Source of the DNA: Rhabditoides inermis
Lineage: Eukaryota > Nematoda > Chromadorea > Rhabditida > Rhabditidae
DNA: 64,000 nucleotides
NCBI GenBank assembly: GCA_963966185.1
Contig: CAWZYM010000026.1
Span: 248,001-312,000, forward strand
Direction of reading: 5' to 3'
In this document: positions 54,401 through 64,000 of the stretch, piece by piece
Numbering within the stretch: the stretch's first letter is position 1
Layout: each line of letters begins with the position of its first letter
Program-made: the position numbers and the translations under genes
The notes under the pieces: model-generated
Seen by the model: only the letters and a program-made list of their open reading frames with translations
The model's database searches: none
What the model was told of the DNA's origin: nothing

Positions 54401-57400
54401 CCCTGTGTCGGAGTCGTACGACGGACCTCTCGACAACACTGGACGCGCTCAAGACATCGACGGCCAGCCGCTCACTCACCACGTCTCCGTCTACCACAGT
54501 GGACGTTCTGATGAGGTTGAGCCGAAGGAGCCGAAGGAGAAGGACGAGCCGCGCACCGATCTGGCAGACACCGCCAAGACGTTCGGAGACAAAATCACTG
54601 GACTGTTCAAGAAGAGCCCTGCTCACCTTGACTACCCTGTGTCAGAGTCGTACGACGGACCTCTCGACAACACTGGACGCGCTCAAGACATCGACGGCCA
54701 GCCGCTCACTCACCACGTCTCCGTCTACCAAAGTGGACGTTCCGATGAGGTTGAGCCGAAGGAGCCGAAGGAGCATAAGGACGAACCCCACACCGATCTA
54801 GCTGAGACCGCCAAGACGTTCGGAGACAAAATCACTGGACTGTTCAAGAAGAGCCCTGCTCACCTTGACTACCCTGTGTCGGAGTCGTACGACGGACCTC
54901 TCGACAACACTGGACGCGCCCAAGACATCGACGGCCAGCCGCTCACTCACCACGTCTCCGTCTACCACAGTGGACGTTCTGATGAGGTTGAGCCGAAGGA
55001 GCCGAAGGAGAAGGACGAGCCGCGCACCGATCTAGCTGAGACCGCCAAGACGTTCGGAAACAAAATCACTGGACTGTTCAAGAAGAGCCCTGCTCACCTT
55101 GACTACCCTGTGTCGGAGTCGTACGACGGACCTCTCGACAACACTGGACGCGCTCAAGACATCGATGGCCAGCCGCTCACTCACCACGTCTCCGTCTACC
55201 ACAGTGGACGTTCCGATGAGGTTGAGCCGAAGGAGCCGAAGGAGCATAAGGACGAACCCCACACCGATCTAGCTGAGACCGCCAAGACGTTCGGAGACAA
55301 AATCACTGGACTGTTCAAGAAGAGCCCTGCTCACCTTGACTACCCTGTGTCGGAGTCGTACGACGGACCTCTCGACAACACTGGACGCGCTCAAGACATC
55401 GACGGCCAGCCGCTCACTCACCACGTCTCCGTCTACCACAGTGGACGTTCCGATGAGGTTGAGCCGAAGGAGCCGAAGGAGCATAAGGACGAACCCCACA
55501 CCGATCTAGCTGAGACCGCCAAGACGTTCGGAGACAAAATCACTGGACTGTTCAAGAAGAGCCCTGCTCACCTTGACTACCCTGTGTCGGAGTCGTACGA
55601 CGGACCTCTCGACAACACTGGACGCGCCCAAGACATCGACGGCCAGCCGCTCACTCACCACGTCTCCGTCTACCACAGTGGACGTTCTGATGAGGTTGAA
55701 CCGAAGGAGCCGAAGGAGAAGGACGAGCCGCGCACCGATCTGGCAGACACCGCCAAGACGTTCGGAGACAAAATCACTGGACTGTTCAAGAAGAGCCCTG
55801 CTCACCTTGACTACCCTGTGTCGGAGTCGTACGACGGACCTCTCGACAACACTGGACGCGCTCAAGACATCGACGGCCAGCCGCTCACTCACCACGTCTC
55901 CGTCTACCACAGTGGACGTTCCGATGAGGCTGAGCCAAAGGAGCCGAAGGAGCATAAGGACGAACCCCACACCGATCTAGCTGAGACCGCCAAGACGTTC
56001 GGAGACAAAATTACTGGACTGTTCAAGAAGAGCCCTGCTCACCTTGACTACCCTGTGTCGGAGTCGTACGACGGACCTCTTGACAACACTGGACGCGCTC
56101 AAGACATCGACGGCCAGCCGCTCACTCACCACGTCTCCGTCTACCACAGTGGACGTTCCGATGAGGTTGAGCCGAAGGAGCCGAAGGAGCATAAGGACGA
56201 ACCCCACACCGATCTAGCTGAGACCGCCAAGACGTTCGGAGACAAAATCACTGGACTGTTCAAGAAGAGCCCTGCTCACCTTGATTACCCTGTGTCGGAG
56301 TCGTACGACGGACCTCTCGACAACACTGGACGCGCCCAAGACATCGACGGCCAGCCGCTCACTCACCACGTCTCCGTCTACCACAGTGGACGTTCTGATG
56401 AGGTTGAGCCGAAGGAGCCGAAGGAGAAGGACGAGCCGCGCACCGATCTAGCTGAGACCGCCAAGACGTTCGGAGACAAAATCACTGGACTGTTCAAGAA
56501 GAGCCCTGCTCACCTTGACTACCCTGTGTCGGAGTCGTACGACGGACCTCTCGACAACACTGGACGCGCTCAAGACATCGACGGCCAGCCGCTCACTCAC
56601 CACGTCTCCGTCTACCACAGTGGACGTTCTGATGAGGTTGAGCCGAAGGAGCCGAAGGAGAAAGACGAGCCGCGCACCGATCTGGCAGACACCGCCAAGA
56701 CGTTCGGAGACAAAATCACTGGACTGTTCAAGAAGAGCCCTGCTCACCTTGACTACCCTGTGTCGGAGTCGTACGACGGACCTCTCGACAACACTGGACG
56801 CGCTCAAGACATCGACGGCCAGCCGCTCACTCACCACGTCTCCGTCTACCACAGTGGACGTTCCGATGAGGCTGAGCCAAAGGAGCCGAAGGAGCATAAG
56901 GACGAACCCCACACCGATCTAGCTGAGACCGCCAAGACGTTCGGAGACAAAATCACTGGACTGTTCAAGAAGAGCCCTGCTCACCTTGACTACCCTGTGT
57001 CGGAGTCGTACGACGGACCTCTCGACAACACTGGACGCGCCCAAGACATCGACGGCCAGCCGCTTACTCACCACGTCTCCGTCTACCACAGTGGACGTTC
57101 TGATGAGGTTGAGCCGAAGGAGCCGAAGGAGCATAAGGACGAACCCCACACCGATCTAGCTGAGACCGCCAAGACGTTCGGAGGCAAAATCACTGGACTG
57201 TTCAAGAAAAGTCCTGCTCACCTTGACTACCCTGTGTCGGAGTCGTACGACGGACCTCTCGACAACACTGGACGCGCTCAAGACATCGACGGCCAGCCGC
57301 TCACTCACCACGTCTCCGTCTACCACAGTGGACGTTCCGATGAGGTTGAGCCGAAAGAGCCGAAGGAGCATAAGGACGAACCCCACACCGATCTAGCTGA

Positions 57401-60400
57401 GACCGCCAAGACGTTCGGAGACAAAATCACTGGACTGTTCAAGAAGAGCCCTGCTCACCTTGACTACCCTGTGTCGGAGTCGTACGACGGACCTCTCGAC
57501 AACACTGGACGCGCTCAAGACATCGACGGCCAGCCGCTCACTCACCACGTCTCCGTCTACCACAGTGGACGTTCTGATGAGGTTGAGCCGAAGGAGCCGA
57601 AGGAGAAAGACGAGCCGCGCACCGATCTGGCAGACACCGCCAAGACGTTCGGAGACAAAATCACTGGACTGTTCAAGAAGAGCCCTGCTCACCTTGACTA
57701 CCCTGTGTCGGAGTCGTACGACGGACCTCTCGACAACACTGGACGCGCTCAAGACATCGACGGCCAGCCGCTCACTCACCACGTCTCCGTCTACCACAGT
57801 GGACGTTCTGATGGGGTTGAGCCGAAGGAGCCGAAGGAGAAAGACGAGCCGCGCACCGTTCTGGCAGACACCGCCAAGACGTTCGGAGACAAAATCACTG
57901 GACTGTTCAAGAAGAGCCCTGCTCACCTTGACTACCCTGTGTCGGAGTCGTACGACGGACCTCTCGACAACACTGGACGCGCTCAAGACATCGACGGCCA
58001 GCCGCTCACTCACCACGTCTCCGTCTACCACAGTGGACGTTCCGATGAGGCTGAGCCAAAGGAGCCGAAGGAGCATAAGGACGAACCCCACACCGATCTA
58101 GCTGAGACCGCCAAGACGTTCGGAGGCAAAATCACTGGACTGTTCAAGAAGAGTCCTGCTCACCTTGACTACCCTGTGTCGGAGTCGTACGACGGACCTC
58201 TCGACAACACTGGACGCGCTCAAGACATCGACGGCCAGCCGCTCACTCACCACGTCTCCGTCTACCACAGTGGACGTTCCGATGAGGTTGAGCCGAAGGA
58301 GCCGAAGGAGCATAAGGACGAACCCCACACCGATCTAGCTGAGACCGCCAAGACGTTCGGAGACAAAATCACTGGACTGTTCAAGAAGAGCCCTGCTCAC
58401 CTTGACTACCCTGTGTCGGAGTCGTACGACGGACCTCTCGACAACACTGGACGCGCTCAAGACATCGACGGCCAGCCGCTCACTCACCACGTCTCCGTCT
58501 ACCACAGTGGACGTTCCGATGAGGTTGAGCCGAAGGAGCCGAAGGAGCATAAGGACGAACCCCACACCGATCTAGCTGAGACCGCCAAGACGTTCGGAGA
58601 CAAAATCACTGGACTGTTCAAGAAGAGCCCTGCTCACCTTGACTACCCTGTGTCGGAGTCGTACGACGGACCTCTCGACAACACTGGACGCGCCCAAGAC
58701 ATCGACGGCCAGCCGCTCACTCACCACGTCTCCGTCTACCACAGTGGACGTTCTGATGAGGTTGAGCCGAAGGAGCCGAAGGAGAAGGACGAGCCGCGCA
58801 CCGATCTGGCAGACACCGCCAAGACGTTCGGAGACAAAATCACTGGACTGTTCAAGAAGAGCCCTGCTCACCTTGACTACCCTGTGTCGGAGTCGTACGA
58901 CGGACCTCTCGACAACACTGAACGCGCTCAAGACATCGACGGCCAGCCGCTCATTCACCACGTCTCCGTCTACCACAGTGGACGTTCCGATGAGGTTGAG
59001 CCGAAGGAGCCGAAGGAGCATAAGGACGAACCCCACACCGATCTAGCTGAGACCGCCAAGACGTTCGGAGACAAAATCACTGGACTGTTCAAGAAGAGCC
59101 CTGCTCACCTTGACTACCCTGTGTCGGAGTCGTACGACGGACCTCTCGACAACACTGGACGCGCTCAAGACATCGACGGCCAGCCGCTCACTCACCACGT
59201 CTCCGTCTACCACAGTGGACGTTCTGATGAGGTTGAGCCGAAGGAGCCGAAGGAGAAAGACGAGCCGCGCACCGATCTGGCAGACACCGCCAAGACGTTC
59301 GGAGACAAAATCACTGGACTGTTCAAGAAGAGCCCTGCTCACCTTGACTACCCTGTGTCGGAGTCGTACGACGGACCTCTCGACAACACTGGACGCGCTC
59401 AAGACATCGACGGCCAGCCGCTCATTCACCACGTCTCCGTCTACCACAGTGGACGTTCCGATGAGGCTGAGCCAAAGGAGCCGAAGGAGCATAAGGACGA
59501 ACCCCACACCGATCTAGCTGAGACCGCCAAGACGTTCGGAGGCAAAATCACTGGACTGTTCAAGAAGAGTCCTGCTCACCTTGACTACCCTGTGTCGGAG
59601 TCGTACGACGGACCTCTCGACAACACTGGACGCGCTCAAGACATCGACGGCCAGCCGCTCACTCACCACGTCTCCGTCTACCACAGTGGACGTTCCGATA
59701 AGGTTGAGCCGAAGGAGCCGAAGGAGCATAAGGACGAACCCCACACCGATCTAGCTGAGACCGCCAAGACGTTCGGAGACAAAATCACAGGACTGTTCAA
59801 GAAGAGCCCTGCTCACCTTGACTACCCTGTGTCGGAGTTGTACGACGGACCTCTCGACAACACTGGACGCGTTCAAGACATTGACGGCCAGCCGCTCACT
59901 CACCACGTCTCCGTCTACCACAGTGGACGTTCCGATGAGGTTGAGCCGAAGGAGCCGAAGGAGCATAAGGACGAACCCCACACCGATCTAGCTGAGACCG
60001 CCAAGACGTTCGGAGACAAAATCACTGGACTGCTCAAGAAGAGCCCTGCTCACCTTGACTACCCTGTGTCGGAGTCGTACGACGGACCTCTCGACAACAC
60101 TGGACGCGCTCAAGACATCGACGGCCAGCCGCTCACTCACCACGTCTCCGTCTACCACAGTGGACGTTCCGATGAGGTTGAGCCGAAGGAGCCGAAGGAG
60201 CATAAGGACGAACCCCACACCGATCTAGCAGACACCGCCAAGACGTTCGGAGACAAAATCACTGGACTGTTCAAGAAGAGCCCTGCTCACCTTGACTACC
60301 CTGTGTCGGAGTCGTACGACGGACCTCTCGACAACACTGGACGCGCCCAAGACATCGACGGCCAGCCGCTCACTCACCACGTCTCCGTCTACCACAGTGG

Positions 60401-63400
60401 ACGTTCTGATGAGGTTGAGCCGAAGGAGCCGAAGGAGAAGGACGAGCCGCGCACCGATCTGGCAGACACCGCCAAGACGTTCGGAGACAAAATCAATGGA
60501 CTGTTCAAGAAGAGCCCTGCTCACCTTGACTACCCTGTGTCGGAGTCGTACGACGGACCTCTCGACAACACTGGACGCGCTCAAGACATCGACGGCCAGC
60601 CGCTCACTCACCACGTCTCCGTCTACCACAGTGGACTTTCTGATGAGGTTGAGCCGAAGGAGCCGAAGGAGAAGGACGAGCCGCACACTGATCTTGCCGA
60701 CACCGCCAAGACGTTCGGAGACAAAATCACTGGACTGTTCAAGAAGAGCCCTGCTCACCTTGACTACCCTGTGTCGGAGTCGTACGACGGACCTCTCGAC
60801 AACACTGGACGCGCCCAAGACATCGACGGCCAGCCGCTCACTCACCACGTCTCCGTCTACCACAGTGGACGTTCTGATGAGGTTGAGCCGAAGGAGCCGA
60901 AGGAGAAGGACGAGCCGCGCACCGATCTGGGAGACACCGCCAAGACGTTCGGAGACAAAATCACTGGACTGTTCAAGAAGAGCCCTGCTCACCTTGACTA
61001 CCCTGTGTCGGAGTCGTACGACGGACCTCTCGACAACACTGGACGCGCTCAAGACATCGACGGCCAGCCGCTCACTCACCACGTCTTCGTCTACCACAGT
61101 GGACGTTCCGATGAGGTTGAGCCGAAGGAGCCGAAGGAGCATAAGGACGAACCCCACACCGATCTAGCTGAGACCGCCAAGACGTTCGGAGACAAAATCA
61201 CTGGACTGTTCAAGAAGAGCCCTGCTCACCTTGACTACCCTGTGTCGGAGTCGTACGACGGACCTCTCGACAACACTGGACGCGCCCAAGACATCGACGG
61301 CCAGCCGCTCACTCACCACGTCTCCGTCTACCACAGTGGACGTTCTGATGAGGTTGAGCCGAAGGAGCCGAAGGAAAAGGACGAGCCGCACACCGATCTT
61401 GCCGACACCGCGAAGACGTTCGGAGACAAAATCACTGGACTGTTCAAGAAGAGCCCTGCTCACCTTGACTACCCTGTGTCGGAGTCGTACGACGGACCTC
61501 TCGACAACACTGGACGCGCCCAAGACATCGACGGCCAGCCGCTCACTCACCACGTCTCCGTCTACCACAGTGGACGTTCTGATGAGGTTGAGCCGAAGGA
61601 GCCGAAGGAGAAGGACGAGCCGCGCACCGATCTGACAGACACCGCAAAGACGTTCGGAGACAAAATCACTGGACTGTTCAAGAAGAGTCCTGCTCACCTT
61701 GACTACCCTGTGTCGGAGTCGTACGACGGACCTGTCGACAACACTGGACGCGCTCAAGACATCGACGGCCAGCCGCTCACTCACCACGTCTCCGTCTACC
61801 ACAGTGGACGTTTCGATGAGGTTGAGCCGAAGGAGCCGAAGGAGAAGGACGAGCCGCGCACCGATCTGACAGACACCGCCAAGACGTTCGGAGACAAAAT
61901 CACTGGACTGTTCAAGAAAAGTCCTGCTCACCTTGACTACCCTGTGTCGGAGTCGTACGACGGACCTCTCGACAACACTGGACGCGCCCAAGACATCGAC
62001 GGCCAGCCGCTCACTCACCACGTCTCCGTCTACCACAGTGGACGTTCTGATGAGGTTGAGTCGAAGGAGCCGAAGGAGAAGGACGAGCCGCGCACCGATC
62101 TGACAGACACCGCCAAGACGTTCGGAGACAAAATCACTGGACTGTTCAAGAAGAGCCCTGCTCACCTTGACTACCCTGTGTCGGAGTCGTACGACGGACC
62201 TCTCGACAACACTGGACGCGCCCAAGACATCGACGGCCAGCCGCTCACTCACCACGTCTCCGTCTACCACAGTGGACGTTCTGATGAGGTTGAGCCGAAG
62301 GAGCCGAAGGAGAAGGACGAGCCGCGCACCGATCTGGCAGACACCGCCAAGACGTTCGGAGACAAAATCAATGGACTGTTCAAGAAGAGCCCTGCTCACC
62401 TTGACTACCCTGTGTCGGAGTCGTACGACGGACCTCTCGACAACACTGGACGCGCTCAAGACATCGACGGCCAGCCGCTCACTCACCACGTCTCCGTCTA
62501 CCACAGTGGACTTTCTGATGAGGTTGAGCCGAAGGAGCCGAAGGAGAAGGACGAGCCGCACACTGATCTTGCCGACACCGCCAAGACGTTCGGAGACAAA
62601 ATCACTGGACTGTTCAAGAAGAGCCCTGCTCACCTTGACTACCCTGTGTCGGAGTCGTACGACGGACCTCTCGACAACACTGGACGCGCTCAAGACATCG
62701 ACGGCCAGCCGCTCACTCACCACGTCTTCGTCTACCACAGTGGACGTTCCGATGAGGTTGAGCCAAAGGAGCCGAAGGAGCATAAGGACGAACCCCACAC
62801 CGATCTAGCTGAGACCGCCAAGACGTTCGGAGACAAAATCACTGGACTGTTCAAGAAGAGCCCTGCTCACCTTGACTACCCTGTGTCGGAGTCGTACGAC
62901 GGACCTCTCGACAACACTGGACGCGCCCAAGACATCGACGGCCAGCCGCTCACTCACCACGTCTCCGTCTACCACAGTGGACGTTCTGATGAGGTTGAGC
63001 CGAAGGAGCCGAAGGAAAAGGACGAGCCGCACACCGATCTTGCCGACACCGCGAAGACGTTCGGAGACAAAATCACTGGACTGTTCAAGAAGAGCCCTGC
63101 TCACCTTGACTACCCTGTGTCGGAGTCGTACGACGGACCTCTCGACAACACTGGACGCGCCCAAGACATCGACGGCCAGCCGCTCACTCACCACGTCTCC
63201 GTCTACCACAGTGGACGTTCTGATGAGGTTGAGCCGAAGGAGCCGAAGGAGAAGGACGAGCCGCGCACCGATCTGACAGACACCGCCAAGACGTTCGGAG
63301 ACAAAATCACTGGACTGTTCAAGAAGAGTCCTGCTCACCTTGACTACCCTGTGTCGGAGTCGTACGACGGACCTGTCGACAACACTGGACGCGCTCAAGA

Positions 63401-64000
63401 CATCGACGGCCAGCCGCTCACTCACCACGTCTCCGTCTACCACAGTGGACGTTCCGATGAGGTTGAGCCGAAGGAGCCGAAGGAGAAGGACGAGCCGCGC
63501 ACCGATCTGACAGACACCGCCAAGACGTTCGGAGACAAAATCACTGGACTGTTCAAGAAAAGTCCTGCTCACCTTGACTACCCTGTGTCGGAGTCGTACG
63601 ACGGACCTCTCGACAACACTGGACGCGCCCAAGACATCGACGGCCAGCCGCTCACTCACCACGTCTCCGTCTACCACAGTGGACGTTCTGATGAGGTTGA
63701 GTCGAAGGAGCCGAAGGAGAAGGACGAGCCGCGCACCGATCTGACAGACACCGCCAAGACGTTCGGAGACAAAATCACTGGACTGTTCAAGAAGAGCCCT
63801 GCTCACCTTGACTACCCTGTGTCGGAGTCGTACGACGGACCTCTCGACAACATTGGACGCGCCCAAGACATCGACGGCCAGCCGCTCACTCACCACGTCT
63901 CCGTCTACCACAGTGGACGTTCTGATGAGGTTGAGCCGAAGGAGCCGAAGGAGAAGGACGAGCCGCGCACCGATCTGGCAGACACAGCCAAGACGTTTGG
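36466..64000 (+). CDS. Giant tandem-repeat protein (partial, runs off the window)
   Basis: Exons 36466-36577, 36619-36764, 36964-37093, 37265-37377 and 38775 to beyond 64000, joined in phase with GT/AG borders. The start MAERDNDRERPPRPPPHRQP is basic and Pro-rich; next come RTVTTTERVQILQ, MPVSVTDDNDTVHLMAIASP and TTTTTTYRVVEV. The big exon opens VSDSDSQSDEFSIEEYRPIS and stays open for about 8,400 codons to the window edge, still in frame. From about 39.28 kb it is a tandem array of 78/79-residue units: TFGDKITGLFKKSPAHLDYP, VSESYDGPLDNTGRAQDIDG, QPLTHHVSVYHSGRSDEVEP, then KEPKE(H)KDEP(R/H)TDLA(D/E)TAK. No signal peptide or membrane segment seen. The product so far exceeds 8,570 residues; charge alternates between a basic ITGLFKK block and an acidic EPKEPKE linker, suggesting an extended cytoplasmic scaffold. 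Giant neuronal ankyrin tails or other cytoskeletal giants are candidates, but no ankyrin repeats are in the window and I do not assign it. Confidence 0.85.
37597..37751. mobile_element. MITE-like inverted repeat
   Basis: Imperfect inverted repeats of about 35 bp share the core AGATTGTGCGCGAT (near 37615) and ATCGCGCACAATCT (near 37722), spaced by about 90 bp. A third, diverged arm (AGATTGTGCGTGTTCGA) lies near 37940. No coding capacity; a small non-autonomous DNA element is the likeliest reading. Confidence 0.45.
38078..38145 (+). pseudogene. tRNA-like remnant in the giant-gene intron
   Basis: Contains TTAGTATTATGGATAGCG (A-box-like) and GGTTCGATCCCTGCC (B box) at the right spacing for a tRNA or tRNA-derived SINE. 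The start GGCAAC and end pair only weakly. Probably not functional. Confidence 0.45.
39282..64000 (+). repeat. Coding megasatellite, about 105 units of 234/237 bp
   Basis: Head-to-tail units in the last exon of the giant gene. The 237-bp form encodes KEPKEHKDEPHTDLAETAK; the 234-bp form KEPKEKDEPRTDLADTAK. They alternate irregularly. Units are nearly identical at the DNA level, with the first (ending KKSAAHVDYPVSES) the most diverged. One unit near 44640-44660 has an extra 9 bp (one more KEP). Every length is a multiple of three, so the frame holds throughout. Blocks of several units with shared private variants show repeated segmental duplication. Confidence 0.97.

Noticed and set aside
39571..63276. 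Second sense-frame proteins beginning MTTLCRSRTTDLSTTLDA
   Set aside because: Same array in the +1 frame. They restart at every unit and end at every 237-bp unit, as expected from repeat periodicity.
39000..63911. Long antisense reading frames across the repeat array (up to 544 codons, LLRLLRLNLIRTSTVVDGDV...)
   Set aside because: They are periodic shadows of the sense repeat. The sense frame is set by upstream exons and splice phases and is uninterrupted, while the antisense frames stop every few units.
39282..64000. CRISPR array
   Set aside because: Units are contiguous 234/237-bp coding repeats without unique spacers, in a eukaryotic gene.
36466..64000. Assignment of the giant gene to an ankyrin, spectrin or titin family
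   Set aside because: No ankyrin, spectrin, Ig or FnIII repeats are visible; size and repetitiveness alone are not enough to name it.

Overview
The window is eukaryotic genomic DNA, most likely from a nematode. Genes are split into many short exons by introns often only 45-60 bp long, with TTTCAG-type acceptors. Several start codons sit just behind an acceptor-like site, as in trans-spliced genes. The recognisable genes are animal: Hippo-pathway LATS/Warts kinase, HD-PTP-type BRO1 protein, SLC7 amino-acid transporter, legumain and a GST-fold protein. The species cannot be named from sequence alone. Exon structures were traced by eye.

Layout. 1-736 (+): 3' exons of a multi-pass membrane protein with two PPxY motifs. 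About 615-7895: a large inverted duplication carrying two head-to-head, nearly identical, intact legumain genes (790-2789 minus; 5713-7716 plus). Its centre holds a foldback-like insertion, the 3' end of an RTE-type LINE and about 1.4 kb of pure (TTTCTC)n. 8005-9177 (-): GST-fold protein whose glutathione-binding residues look replaced. 10243-13469 (-): SLC7/LAT-type amino-acid transporter. 14559-21805 (-): HD-PTP/EGO-2-like protein with BRO1 domain, coiled middle and Pro/Gln-rich tail but no phosphatase domain. 22499-24749 (+): well-formed gene of unknown function. 25462-30830 (+): LATS/Warts kinase. 31263-36465: gene-poor, CT-microsatellite-rich interval. 36466 to the window end (+): a giant gene.

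The giant gene is the outstanding feature. Four small exons precede an exon that stays open from 38775 to 64000 (about 8,400 codons) and leaves the window unfinished. From about 39.28 kb it consists of about 105 in-frame tandem copies of a 78/79-residue unit (234/237 bp). The copies are almost devoid of methionine and nearly identical, and are built by nested segmental duplications that can be traced through private variants. The product exceeds 8,570 residues. I do not recognise the family with confidence.

The genes do not form a pathway or obvious operon. Common themes are fold-back DNA and local amplification: the legumain palindrome, a foldback element, a hairpin in an HD-PTP intron, tRNA-derived remnants, pyrimidine-rich introns and the coding megasatellite.
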